Shown here: one piece after another, positions 6,622 to 15,642 of the stretch
Layout of the letters: every line of letters starts with the position of its first letter
Numbering within the stretch: position 1 is the first letter of the stretch
NCBI GenBank assembly: GCA_016787345.1
Contig: JAEUUU010000068.1
Coordinates: forward strand, 1 to 48,532
From: Saprospiraceae bacterium
GTDB taxonomy: Bacteria > Bacteroidota > Bacteroidia > Chitinophagales > Saprospiraceae
Direction of reading: 5' to 3'
Length of the DNA stretch: 48,532 bases
Translations under genes and position numbers: made by a program
The notes under the pieces: generated by a model
What the model was told of the DNA's origin: nothing
The model's database searches: none
The model's input: the letters and a program-made list of their open reading frames with translations, nothing else

Positions 6622-8787
6622 ATGCGTATTTTGTTTGTTTTGACTTTTTGCCTCGCCTTTTCCGCGATTTCGGCGCAAAAAGTGTATCAACCCAACTGGG
6701 CCTCGCTCGATCAGCGCCCGACTCCCGAGTGGTGGCAGGATGCCAAATTCGGAATCTTTATTCACTGGGGTGTTTATTCCGTGCCCGCATTTACGCCCAA
6801 AGGCCGCTATGCCGAGTGGTATCAAAACTCCCTGACGCAGAACGACCCGGACGGCATTATCAATACCTACCACCAGATCAATTTCGGCTCCCGTACCTAC
6901 TACGACCTGGCCGACGATTTTCACGCAGAACTCTTTAATGCCGACGACTGGGCCAATCTTTTCCAGTATTCCGGCGCCAAATACGTCGTTCTGACCTCCA
7001 AGCACCACGACGGCTTTTGTCTCTGGCCCAATGAAGATGCCAACCGCAACTGGGGCATCCCCTGGAATGCCGCTTCCCGGGGCCCGCGCCGCGACCTGGT
7101 GGGCGAACTGTTTACCGCCCTGCGCAAAACCTCCGTCAAACCCGGACTGTACTACTCACTTTACGAGTGGTACAACCCCCTCTGGCGCTACGATCAGCGC
7201 CGCTACGCCGAAGACCATATGTTGCCCCAACTCTACGAACTGGTGCAAAACTACCAGCCCTGGGTGCTCTGGGCCGACGGCGACTGGGATGCCTCTCCGG
7301 AAACCTGGCAAACGCCCCAGTTCCTCTCCTGGCTCTACAACCAAAGCCCTGTGCGCGACTACGTGGCCGTCAACGACCGCTGGGGCGCCGGCGTCCGGTT
7401 CAGCCACGGCGGCTTCTATACGCCTGAATACCAACCTGATCTGGATTTTCCCAACCACCCCTGGGAAGAAAGCCGGGGCATCGGATATTCTTACGGCTAC
7501 AACCGTGCCGAGGATGCCTGGGACTACAACTCCGCCCAGTCGCTGGTACTCCAGCTGGTCGACAAAGTGTCGCGCGGCGGCAATTTCCTGCTCGATATCG
7601 GCCCCGACGCGCACGGCCAGATTCCGCCCATCATGCAAGACCGCCTCATCGAAATGGGCAAGTGGATGCAAGTCAACGGCGAAGCCATTTACAATACCCG
7701 CCGCTGGCGCAACGATTGCCAGTGGAGCGCCGGCAACCGCAATTTTACCCCCGAGCTCATCGACAAATGGAAAACCGGCGGCGACCTGATCCTCAAACAA
7801 ACCGTCAACCCCGATCCGGGCTTTGCCGTAAAAGAAGTCTTTTTTACCTGGAATCCCAAGCAAAACGCCCTGTACGCCATTTTACCCAAATACCCCGCCG
7901 ACCGGAAAGTCATTTTGCGCGGTATCCAGTTGCCTGCCAACACCGAGGTGACGCTTTTGGCTACAAAGGAAAAACTGCGCATCGAGGCCCAGCAAGGCGG
8001 CAACACGGTGATTTATCTGCCGGAATACAATCCGTCCAAATTCACGACCGATTACGCCTATGCCTTGAAAATCAACAACTACGGCAGTTTTATCGCTACC
8101 CCCGACATCGATTTGCACTACAATCCGCTGTCGATGCAGGCGACCATGGACATCAAGTGCGCTACGCCCGGCGCCAACATCCGGTATACCACCGACGGCA
8201 CCGAACCACGGGAAAATTCCAACGCCTACACCACCACGGTACCAGTGAGCGGCTCGGGTCTTATCCGCGCCCGGGCATTCAAATCCGGCCTTTTGCCCAG
8301 CGGCGAAGACTCCGTACGGGTCAAATCGTACCGGATGCAGCCCAGTTTGTCGATGCTGCGCGAGCCCGCGCCCGGTTTGCGCGCACAGGTGCTGACGGCT
8401 TCGAAGTACAATTCCAATACGATCCAGCGCGACGGCCGGGTGGAGCGGGAAAACGAAGTGTACGATTTCGTACTCGATCCGCTGTGCAACACCGACCGTT
8501 GCGGCATGATCTGGACCGGTTTTGTCAAAATAGCCCGTACGGGCGGCTACGAGTTTTCACTCGAAAGCGACGACGGTAGTTTGTTGTACCTCGACAACGA
8601 ACTGGTTGTCAACAACGACGGCGATCACAGCAACCAGACCCGCACGGGCATGGCGCTTTTGCAACAAGGCTGGCACAGCATCAAAGTGGTATATTTCAAC
8701 AGCGGCGGCGCGGCCAACCTGAAAGTACAATTCGGTACGGTAGGTGGCGCCAAACAGGATTTTGTTCCGGCGCAATTGGCGCATTGA
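6622..8787 (+). CDS. Secreted GH29 alpha-L-fucosidase-type glycosidase with PA14 domain
   Basis: The 721-residue product opens with a signal peptide (MRILFVLTFCLAFSAISA, then Q). The GH29 catalytic domain spans about residues 20-390. It shows 'WWQDAKFGIFIHWGVYS', 'KHHDGFCLW' and 'VLWADGDWD', where D219 is the candidate nucleophile. A chitobiase/hexosaminidase C-terminal-like beta domain follows ('IRYTTDGTEPREN'), then a PA14 carbohydrate-binding module ('YEFSLESDDGSLLYLDNELVVNN'). GH29 enzymes remove terminal alpha-L-fucose with retention, likely in the periplasm or at the surface. No T9SS sorting domain is seen. No SusC/D pair or sulfatase is nearby, so it is not in a typical PUL. The exact substrate is unknown. 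Confidence 0.9.
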   Translation: MRILFVLTFCLAFSAISAQKVYQPNWASLDQRPTPEWWQDAKFGIFIHWGVYSVPAFTPKGRYAEWYQNSLTQNDPDGIINTYHQINFGSRTYYDLADDFHAELFNADDWANLFQYSGAKYVVLTSKHHDGFCLWPNEDANRNWGIPWNAASRGPRRDLVGELFTALRKTSVKPGLYYSLYEWYNPLWRYDQRRYAEDHMLPQLYELVQNYQPWVLWADGDWDASPETWQTPQFLSWLYNQSPVRDYVAVNDRWGAGVRFSHGGFYTPEYQPDLDFPNHPWEESRGIGYSYGYNRAEDAWDYNSAQSLVLQLVDKVSRGGNFLLDIGPDAHGQIPPIMQDRLIEMGKWMQVNGEAIYNTRRWRNDCQWSAGNRNFTPELIDKWKTGGDLILKQTVNPDPGFAVKEVFFTWNPKQNALYAILPKYPADRKVILRGIQLPANTEVTLLATKEKLRIEAQQGGNTVIYLPEYNPSKFTTDYAYALKINNYGSFIATPDIDLHYNPLSMQATMDIKCATPGANIRYTTDGTEPRENSNAYTTTVPVSGSGLIRARAFKSGLLPSGEDSVRVKSYRMQPSLSMLREPAPGLRAQVLTASKYNSNTIQRDGRVERENEVYDFVLDPLCNTDRCGMIWTGFVKIARTGGYEFSLESDDGSLLYLDNELVVNNDGDHSNQTRTGMALLQQGWHSIKVVYFNSGGAANLKVQFGTVGGAKQDFVPAQLAH

Positions 8788-8831
8788 GGTTGTGTGGAAC
8801 GTAAAATCACCGTAACCCACGCCGAATAAAG

Positions 8832-8898
8832 TTTCACGCAAAGCCACAAAGACGGCCAGGAGGCAAATTCTTCGCACGCTTTGCGGCTTTGCGTGAAA
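8832..8898. repeat. Long inverted repeat after the GH29 gene
   Basis: Two 20-nt arms (8832-8851 and 8879-8898) pair with one G-U-compatible mismatch. They contain the words CGCAAAGCCACAAAG and CTTTGCGGCTTTGCG. The 27-nt loop is unremarkable. It lies 44 nt after the stop codon and could end or protect the transcript, but no U-tract follows. Words of this type recur in intergenic DNA of many bacteria; that is general knowledge, not shown here. Confidence 0.7.
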
Positions 8899-8961
8899 TA
8901 GAAACCGGCTTTCATTTTCGCAATTCTGACGCAATAACCATTTAGTGCAGGGCCGGTAGCT

Positions 8962-8969
8962 TACTTTTG
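8962..8969 (+). promoter_or_regulatory. Probable -7 box for the GH3-type gene
   Basis: TACTTTTG is a perfect TAnnTTTG box about 60 nt before the ATG at 9032. A TTTA lies at 8940-8943 as a weak -33 element. Confidence 0.5.
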
Positions 8970-9031
8970 TCGGTCAATCCGACATAGACACCACTCCCCG
9001 TCCGTCTTATTTAACAATCAGTTGCTGCCTT

Positions 9032-10573
9032 ATGTATCTGCTGGGTAAGATCATCAAAACCGGAATCCGTCTCGGCGCCACCCGCGAAGAGACCCTTTTG
9101 TCTCCCCTCAATCAACAACGGCATCAACTCCGTAGACTGCTGCTCGAATCCCGCGATACGGCGATTGGAAAAGCATACGGCTTTCACGACATACTGACGA
9201 CGCGCGACCTGATCGGTGCGTTTCAGCAGAACGTCCCGATTCACGATTACGACAAAATCTACAACGATTGGTGGTCGAAGGCACGCAACGACGAAATGGA
9301 CGTTTCCTGGCCCGGCCAGATTCCGTGGTTTGCGGTCAGCAGTGGCACTTCGGGCGCCAGTTCGAAGTATATTCCGGTGACGGCGGAGATGATCCGGGCG
9401 ATGAAAAAGGTATCGCGGCGGATGTTTTGCGACCTTTCCAAGTTCGACCTTACGCCCGATCAATTTACCCGCCAGATGCTGATGGTGGGCAGTTGTACCC
9501 GGCTTGTACGGGAAGGCGAGCATTTCGTCGGCGACATGTCGGGCATCATCGGGATGAACAGACCGTTCTGGCTCGAACGTTATTACCGGCCCGGCAAACA
9601 CATCACCGACCTGCCCGAATGGGATTTGCGCATTGAAAAAATAGCCGAAGAAGCGCCGGGCTGGGATATCGGTTTTATCGTCGGCAACGTGGCCTGGGTG
9701 CAACTCATCTTCGAGCGTATCATAGAACGGCATAAATTGAAGAACATTCATGATATCTGGCCCAACTTCCGCTTCCTGACCCACGGCGGTATTTTCTTCG
9801 AGCCCTATCGCGTTACGTTCGAACAATTGATCGGTCGCCCGGTCATGTACATGGATAGTTACATGGCCTCGGAAGGCTTTATCGGCTATCAGACCCGGCC
9901 CGATTCGCGCGACATGAAGCTGCTCACGGACTGTCGACTTTTTTATGAATTTGTACCTTTTGACGATCATAACTTTGATGAAAACGGCGATTTGAAGCCC
10001 GGCGCCCAGGCGTTTGCTATCGATCATATCGAGGCGGATCGGGAATATGCCATTTTGCTGACCACACCATCCGGTGCATGGCGGTATTTGCTGGGCGATA
10101 CGGTAAAATTTACCGACCTGGCGCGATTGGAATTCAAGGTAATCGGCCGGGTGAAACACTATCTAAGCGTTGTTGGCGAACATTTGTCGGTCGACAACAT
10201 GAATGAAGCGATCCGGCAGACCGACCTTGAACTGGGCGTAGGTATCAAGGAGTTTACCGTAATGGCAGTACCCAACGGCTCCCACTGGGCGCACCAATGG
10301 TTTATCAGCGCCGATCATCCGGAGATGTTGAACTCCGTACAGCTGGCGGGTGTACTCGACCGGCATTTGCAAAAAATCAACGACGACTACGCCGTCGAGC
10401 GGCGCTATGCTCTGCAGGAAGTACGGGTGGAAGTGCTGCCGCATGAGTTCTTCTACCGCTGGCTCGACAGTCAGGGCAAGTTGAACGGGCAGGCCAAGGT
10501 GCCGCGTGTATTGAAAGGAACCGTGCAAGCCAATTTTGAGCAGTTTTTGCGCAATGAATTGAAGACGCTTTAA
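9032..10573 (+). CDS. GH3 auxin-responsive promoter family protein (acyl-adenylating enzyme)
   Basis: The 513-residue protein belongs to the GH3 branch of the ANL (firefly luciferase-like) superfamily. Plant members adenylate carboxylic acids such as IAA or jasmonate and join them to amino acids. Bacterial members are mostly uncharacterised. The ATP-binding P-loop SSGTSG is at 103-108. Also visible are 'YMDSYMASEGFIG', 'WRYLLGDTVKFTD', 'KHYLSVVGEHLSVDNM', and a C-terminal 'GKLNGQAKVPRVLKG' with a likely catalytic lysine. No membrane segment is present, so it is probably cytosolic. Its substrate is unknown and no biosynthetic cluster surrounds it. Confidence 0.9.
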   Translation: MYLLGKIIKTGIRLGATREETLLSPLNQQRHQLRRLLLESRDTAIGKAYGFHDILTTRDLIGAFQQNVPIHDYDKIYNDWWSKARNDEMDVSWPGQIPWFAVSSGTSGASSKYIPVTAEMIRAMKKVSRRMFCDLSKFDLTPDQFTRQMLMVGSCTRLVREGEHFVGDMSGIIGMNRPFWLERYYRPGKHITDLPEWDLRIEKIAEEAPGWDIGFIVGNVAWVQLIFERIIERHKLKNIHDIWPNFRFLTHGGIFFEPYRVTFEQLIGRPVMYMDSYMASEGFIGYQTRPDSRDMKLLTDCRLFYEFVPFDDHNFDENGDLKPGAQAFAIDHIEADREYAILLTTPSGAWRYLLGDTVKFTDLARLEFKVIGRVKHYLSVVGEHLSVDNMNEAIRQTDLELGVGIKEFTVMAVPNGSHWAHQWFISADHPEMLNSVQLAGVLDRHLQKINDDYAVERRYALQEVRVEVLPHEFFYRWLDSQGKLNGQAKVPRVLKGTVQANFEQFLRNELKTL

Positions 10574-10736
10574 CGCGATTACTGTGTACGAGGCAACGAA
10601 TACGCCGCCTTCATAGATGCTCATCGCCATTTTATCGAATCAATCCGGTCGCCCCGGGCTGTCTGAATTATCTTCGCTGTTACAAAAGCGCGGCACGTCT
10701 TTGGAATGCTAAAACCGCTGCGCTTACGCTCACGCC

Positions 10737-12002
10737 ATGCGTCAAATTCTTCGTATCCTTTTCGAAGGCGCCTCCCAGGCCTGGCAGCAGTTGATGGCCA
10801 ACAAGCTGCGCTCCTTCCTGTCGTTGCTCGGTATTTCGATCGGTATCTTTTGTATCATCGGGGTGAAAAGCGCCGTCAACTCGCTGGAAGACAATATCCG
10901 CAACAGTTTTTCCAAACTGGGCAATGATGTCATTTACCTGGATAAATTTTCCTGGTCGGAAGACCCCGGCGCCAATTACTGGAAATGGATGCGCCGTCCC
11001 AATTTCACTTTTTCCGAGTATGAAGCCCTGGTGGAACGACTGGACAACGCCTCCGAAATTGCCTACTGGCAATACATGGGCTCCAAAACGGTCAAATGGC
11101 AGTCGTCGAGCGCCGAAAACGTGGCATTTCTCAGTTGCACGCAAAACTGCGCCAGTATTTTCCGGCTTGAATTCGAAGGCGATGGCCGCTATTTTTCTAC
11201 CTCCGAATCTCAAAGCGGCGCGCCCGTTTGTGTGATCGGTTACAACATCGCCGAGGGCCTCTTTCCGGAAGGGATCGACCCGCTCGACAAGGAAATTAAC
11301 ATCGGTGGGCGCAAACTGCGCATCATCGGGGTCACCAAACAATCCGGCGACGACCTGATCAAGGTCATGAACTTCGACAACGTGGTGCTCATTAGTCACA
11401 CCCTCGCGCGTCGCGGATTCAACATCCGCGACGGGAATCCCTGGGTAGGTAAAGCCACTATCGGCGTGCGCGCCAAACCGGATGTCAATCTCGATCAGCT
11501 GAAAGACGAAATCACCGGCGTGTTGCGCGGCGAGCGGCATTTGAAACCCCGCGAAGAGTCCAGTTTTGCCCTCAATACGCTGACGATCCTCAGCGGCCTG
11601 ATGGAGAGTGTGTTCGGTACCCTGAATATCGCGGGCTTTGTGATCGGTATTTTCGCACTTATCGTGGGCATGTTCTCCGTGGCCAATATCATGTTCGTCT
11701 CCGTCCGCGAACGCACCAATATCATCGGCATCAAAATGGCGCTGGGCGCCAAACGCTGGTTCATCCTGCTCGAAATCCTGTTCGAAGCCGTGGTGCTCTG
11801 CGTGGTAGGCGGCCTCATGGGCCTGCTCCTGGTTTGGCCGGTTACCCTTATCGTTTCTTCGTTCTGGGATTTCGATATTCACCTTTCCCTTGCCAATATC
11901 GCCATCGGCGTGGTCACCTCAATCATCGTCGGCGTGCTCTCCGGCCTCATCCCTGCCTTTCAGGCCAGCGGCCTCGACCCGGTAGAAGCCATCAGGAAGT
12001 AG
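10737..12002 (+). CDS. ABC transporter permease, MacB/FtsX type
   Basis: This 421-residue integral membrane protein has one N-terminal helix ('MANKLRSFLSLLGISIGIFCIIG'), a periplasmic MacB-like core domain (about 60-280), then three helices of an FtsX domain ('LNIAGFVIGIFALIVGMFSVANIMFVSVRERTNIIGIKMALGA'). The last motif is the typical coupling region. Such permeases use ATP hydrolysis for mechanotransmission, exporting lipoproteins, peptides or antibiotics. The partner ATPase is not adjacent, so the substrate cannot be inferred. A G-rich heptamer array starts directly after its stop codon. Confidence 0.9.
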   Translation: MRQILRILFEGASQAWQQLMANKLRSFLSLLGISIGIFCIIGVKSAVNSLEDNIRNSFSKLGNDVIYLDKFSWSEDPGANYWKWMRRPNFTFSEYEALVERLDNASEIAYWQYMGSKTVKWQSSSAENVAFLSCTQNCASIFRLEFEGDGRYFSTSESQSGAPVCVIGYNIAEGLFPEGIDPLDKEINIGGRKLRIIGVTKQSGDDLIKVMNFDNVVLISHTLARRGFNIRDGNPWVGKATIGVRAKPDVNLDQLKDEITGVLRGERHLKPREESSFALNTLTILSGLMESVFGTLNIAGFVIGIFALIVGMFSVANIMFVSVRERTNIIGIKMALGAKRWFILLEILFEAVVLCVVGGLMGLLLVWPVTLIVSSFWDFDIHLSLANIAIGVVTSIIVGVLSGLIPAFQASGLDPVEAIRK

Positions 12003-12317
12003 GGGGGTGGGTTTTGGGAGTTGGGTATTGGGTTTTGGGTTTTGGCAAAAGGGCTGTTCCTGCTCTCGGGAAATGTTTCGGATTCAGGAAAAAATGACCG
12101 ACTGCTCGCGCGGGGCTTTGCCCCGTGGGTGGGGGAGTTGGGTATTGGGTTTTAGGTATTGGGTTTTGGCAAAAGGGTTGTTGCTGCTCTTGGGAGATGA
12201 TTCTGATTCAGGAAAAAATGACCCACTGCTCGCGCGGGGCTTTGCCCCGTGCAGGGGGGGTAAAATGAGAGCATCCACCCTCCTTTTACCCAAAACCCAA
12301 CTCCCAAAACCCAACTC
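12003..12317. repeat. Composite repeat region: heptamer G-tract arrays, tandem core units and hairpins
   Basis: This region fills the space between two convergent stop codons. On the left, GGG tracts begin at 12009, 12016, 12023, 12030 and 12037, exactly 7 nt apart (words GGGTTTT, GGGAGTT, GGGTATT). On the right, CCC tracts at 12289, 12296, 12303 and 12310 mirror this on the other strand. Between them a unit of about 125 nt occurs twice (about 12010-12127 and 12136-12251). Each copy has the core CTGCTCTCGGGA or CTGCTCTTGGGA, then GATTCAGGAAAAAATGACC (CTGATTCAGG in copy 2) and a GGGGC-TTT-GCCCC hairpin (12101-12127, 12225-12251). Related units occur at 43528-44038. No coding is supported. Confidence 0.85.
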
Positions 12318-12992
12318 CTACATACGCAGGTCTTCCACGCGCACGCCGGGGTACTTTTTGGTATCGAAGCTGAAATGATCGGCAGGCAAGGTTTTGTTGG
12401 GAGAGAGGCGCGTGATTTTAAAGGTGTAACGCGAGCCGTCTTTGGCAAAAGCCTTGATGCTTTCGATGGTCAGCGCTTTTTCGTCGACGCTGACGCGGAT
12501 TTTAGAGTACTCCGAATTGCGGCTGACCGGCTTGAACTCGATGTGGGTCAGCAATTTTCCGCCGACGGTGGATTTTTCCGTGATGGCGTACAAAAAATCG
12601 CCTTTTTGGTAGCGCCGCAGCAGTTCTTTGGGCGTCAGAAACTCGCTCTGGTCGCCGGGTGCGGCGTCGTTGATCTGTACTTCGTTGTTCTTTTTGACGT
12701 ACACCCAGGTCGTTTTGCCGTCGCTGACGATCACCTGGTCGTCCATATCGAGGCGAAACTGGTTGCCAGCCTGCGCGGTCGTGCCTTTTTGCACTTCCTG
12801 CGCCTGGCCGGGCACTTCGAGGGTGAGGGTAAAGGCCAGTTCGAAACTTTTGTAGCCTTCGTATTTTTTGCGAATGTTGTCGAGAATTTTCTTGGCTTCC
12901 GGGTCCGATTTTTCCTTCGCCGCCGGCTGTTGAGCCAGGGCCAGGCTGCTGAAAAACAGGGCAATCAGGGGCAAAAACAAGTGCTTAGTCAT
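12318..12992 (-). CDS. lolA: LolA-like outer-membrane lipoprotein carrier protein
   Basis: This periplasmic chaperone carries lipoproteins from the inner to the outer membrane. The 224-residue product starts with a signal peptide (MTKHLFLPLIALFFSSLALA, then QQ). The LolA half-barrel is recognisable from 'ILDNIRKKYEGYKSFELAFTLTLE' through 'GKTTWVYVKKNNEVQIND' to 'FDTKKYPGVRVEDLRM'. In-frame codons reach upstream to 13070, but the ATG at 12992 directly precedes the signal peptide and was chosen. In Bacteroidota lolA commonly lies beside ftsK; here it does not, which could mean a paralogue. The stop codon abuts a C-tract array (G-rich in its own transcript). Confidence 0.85.
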   Translation of the reverse strand: MTKHLFLPLIALFFSSLALAQQPAAKEKSDPEAKKILDNIRKKYEGYKSFELAFTLTLEVPGQAQEVQKGTTAQAGNQFRLDMDDQVIVSDGKTTWVYVKKNNEVQINDAAPGDQSEFLTPKELLRRYQKGDFLYAITEKSTVGGKLLTHIEFKPVSRNSEYSKIRVSVDEKALTIESIKAFAKDGSRYTFKITRLSPNKTLPADHFSFDTKKYPGVRVEDLRM

Positions 12993-13314
12993 ACTTGGGT
13001 TGTGATATTTTGCGCAAAAAACGGGATTTCTGCCCTCCAAGTTGTTTATCCGCTGGTTAAAGATTCGCAAATGCCGAGGATATGAGGATTTGATAATGCG
13101 GGGATTCGACCTGGAAAACCCGCTGTTTGCTGAATAAAAAAGCCCGATTGCAACTTTTACTGATTCAAAACCGTTCTATTAAAGAAAAACCGAGACTTTT
13201 AACGACGCTCCGCGTCCAATCCATTATTTAATCGGGTAGCGCCCCATTCATCATTTATCATTCATCATCAACAACCTGCTACCCTGTTTTCCCCAATCCT
13301 TTTTTAATTTTAGC
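12993..13314. other. Intergenic region with word runs, no gene seen
   Basis: Between the divergent lolA and rnr genes there is no convincing ORF or RNA. Near 13076-13110 there are words GAGGATAT, GAGGATTT and GGGGATTC. At 13247-13273 there is a run of TCAT-based words flanked by GGGTAGC (13228-13234) and GCTACCC (13278-13284), a 7-bp inverted repeat. TAATTTTA at 13304-13311, close to the rnr ATG, is a poor -7 match. Confidence 0.5.
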
Positions 13315-15642
13315 ATGACCAAAAAAAAGAAAAAAGGCGGTAAAAAGTTGACCGCCAGTGAATTGCAAATTTTCCTGCTCCGTTTTCTGCTCGCCCATCC
13401 CAAAAAACGCCTGACTGCCCGCCAGATCATCGATCACCTTTCCTTCGAAAATAACAAGGATTCCGTTGAATATGCCCTGCGTCAGCTCGCCCAGGCGGGT
13501 TCGGTGCGCGAATACGAAGACAACAAATTCGGCGTCGCGCTCGAACGCCTGACCCGCGAAGAAGCGCCCGAACCCGAAGCGGAAAAAAGCCCGGCGCCCG
13601 TCAAGGCCAAAAGGTTGAAAGAAACCCCTGCCGATCCGCCGCCTGCCGCGCCGATACGCACTTTTGAGAAAAAAATACCACGCGGCGATCACCGTAAGCT
13701 CGTCGAAGGACGCGTCGACATGACCCGCAGCGGCGCTGCCTACATCGTCAGCGAATTGCAGGACACCGACGTGTACGTTGCCCCCAAATACCTCAACGGC
13801 GCCCTGCATGGCGATACCGTGCGCGTTGCACTCTTTCCGTCCGCGCCCCGTCGGCGCGGCCTGGCGCCCCGCAAACCCGAGGGCGAAGTGCTCGAAGTAC
13901 TGCGCCGCGCCAATGAATTTTTCATCGGCACCCTCCGCAAAAGCCGCAAATACGCTCTGCTTTTGCCCGACAACCCCAACATGCCCGTCGACATCTACGT
14001 GCCGCTCGAAGCCGTGGGGCAGGCCCGCGACGGCGATAAAGTGGTGGTCAGGGTGACCGACTGGCAGGAAGGCAAAGGCCGCGCGCCCATCGGCAAAGTG
14101 ACCCAAACCCTGGGCGAAGTGGGCGGCAATGAGTTCGAAATGAAAAAAATCCTGATCAATGCAGGTTTCGAACTCGACCACTCCGAAGAAGCTCTGGCCG
14201 AAGCGGCGCGCATCCCCGAACGCATTCCGGAACAGGAAATCGCCATGCGTCGCGACTTCCGCGAGGTGCTCACCTTCACCATCGACCCCGAAGACGCCAA
14301 AGACTTCGACGACGCCCTCAGCATCCGGAAACTCGACAACGGCAACCTGGAAGTCGGCGTACACATCGCCGACGTCACGCACTACCTCAAGCCCGATTCC
14401 CCCATGGATCAGGAGGCTTTCCGGCGCAGCACCTCGGTGTACCTTGTCGACCGGGTCAACCCCATGCTGCCGGAAAAACTGTCCAACAACCTTTGCTCGC
14501 TGGTGCCATATCAGGACCGTTTGACCTTTTCCGCCGTGTTCGAATTCGACGGAAAAGACAAACTGGTGAAGCGCTGGTTTGGCAAAACGGTGATCCATTC
14601 GGCCCACCGCTTTGCCTACGAAGAAGCCCAGACCATACTCGACAAAAAACCGGCCGAGGCCCTGACCCAACTGGCGATTTATCCGCAACTGGAATGGGCG
14701 ATCGGAACCCTCGACCGACTGGCCAAAAAGATGCGCAAGGAACGCGAAAAGAACGGCGCGATCGGTTTTGAGAGCGAGGAAATCCGTTTTCGCCTGGGCC
14801 CCGACGGAACGCCCATCGAAGCCTACGTCAAAGAACGCAAAGACGCGCACTTGCTGATCGAGGATTTTATGCTGCTGGCCAACAAGGAGGTTGCCTGGTT
14901 TATCGATCAGAAAGGCGCGGCCCAACAGGAGGTGCCTTTCGTGTACCGCATCCACGACCTGCCCGATATGGAAAAAGTAGCCGAATTCGCGCGTTTTGCC
15001 GCCGAACTGGGCTACCCGATCAAGGTAGACACCCCCAAGCAGATCGCACAGGCGTACAACGGCCTCATGGTTGCCTCCCGCAAAAACGAACGCCTCAAAC
15101 TGCTCGAACCGCTGGCCATCCGCACCATGGCAAAAGCCGTGTATTCACCCGACAACATCGGGCACTACGGACTGGGTTTTACCCACTACGCGCATTTCAC
15201 CTCGCCTATCCGCCGCTACGCCGACGTGCTGGCCCACCGCATCCTCGAACGCAACCTCGAAGGCCGTACCTGGCGCGTCGACAAGACTAAACTCGCGGAA
15301 CAGTGCAAACACATCAGCAATCAGGAGAAAAAAGCCGCCGATGCCGAACGGGAAAGCGTCAAATACAAACAAGCCGAACTGGTGCGCCGCCATATCGGCG
15401 AGGAATTCGAGGGTATCGTCAGCGGATTTCTCGACCGTGGCTTTTTTGTAACCCTGCCCGATTCGCACGCCGAAGGCCTCGTGGAATTCAAATACCTGGC
15501 CGACCAGTGGGTGGTCGACGAGGGCAACCTGCGGGCCCGCACCCGCCGCGGCCGGCAGATCAAAATGGGCGACCGCGTCCGCGTCCGGATCGTGGCCGTC
15601 GACCTGGCCAAGCGGCAGATCGAAATGGAATGGGCGGAGTGA
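13315..15642 (+). CDS. rnr: Ribonuclease R
   Basis: This processive 3'-to-5' exoribonuclease degrades structured RNA, mRNA and defective rRNA in the cytosol. The 775-residue protein has a Lys-rich N-terminus and a winged-helix segment (about 12-80). Cold-shock domains follow, then the RNB catalytic domain with DPEDAKDFDDALSIRKL near residues 323-339 (metal-binding aspartates). 'HYAHFTSPIRRYADVLAHR' lies near 625, and a C-terminal S1 domain covers about 690-775. Length and order match RNase R rather than RNase II. Its 3' end runs directly into an octamer repeat array. Confidence 0.95.
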   Translation: MTKKKKKGGKKLTASELQIFLLRFLLAHPKKRLTARQIIDHLSFENNKDSVEYALRQLAQAGSVREYEDNKFGVALERLTREEAPEPEAEKSPAPVKAKRLKETPADPPPAAPIRTFEKKIPRGDHRKLVEGRVDMTRSGAAYIVSELQDTDVYVAPKYLNGALHGDTVRVALFPSAPRRRGLAPRKPEGEVLEVLRRANEFFIGTLRKSRKYALLLPDNPNMPVDIYVPLEAVGQARDGDKVVVRVTDWQEGKGRAPIGKVTQTLGEVGGNEFEMKKILINAGFELDHSEEALAEAARIPERIPEQEIAMRRDFREVLTFTIDPEDAKDFDDALSIRKLDNGNLEVGVHIADVTHYLKPDSPMDQEAFRRSTSVYLVDRVNPMLPEKLSNNLCSLVPYQDRLTFSAVFEFDGKDKLVKRWFGKTVIHSAHRFAYEEAQTILDKKPAEALTQLAIYPQLEWAIGTLDRLAKKMRKEREKNGAIGFESEEIRFRLGPDGTPIEAYVKERKDAHLLIEDFMLLANKEVAWFIDQKGAAQQEVPFVYRIHDLPDMEKVAEFARFAAELGYPIKVDTPKQIAQAYNGLMVASRKNERLKLLEPLAIRTMAKAVYSPDNIGHYGLGFTHYAHFTSPIRRYADVLAHRILERNLEGRTWRVDKTKLAEQCKHISNQEKKAADAERESVKYKQAELVRRHIGEEFEGIVSGFLDRGFFVTLPDSHAEGLVEFKYLADQWVVDEGNLRARTRRGRQIKMGDRVRVRIVAVDLAKRQIEMEWAE

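Noticed and set aside
12007-12378. ORFs rich in W, V, L, G, F over the heptamer arrays (also 43542-43835 and 43818-44084)
   Set aside because: The protein pattern is just the 7-nt word read in three frames. It overlaps lolA and differs between array copies.
13279-14955. Long antisense ORF opposite rnr (558 codons), and similar ones opposite GH3, yidC, GH95 and CocE genes
   Set aside because: Long antisense frames are expected in GC-rich coding DNA. The opposite strand encodes clear conserved families in each case.
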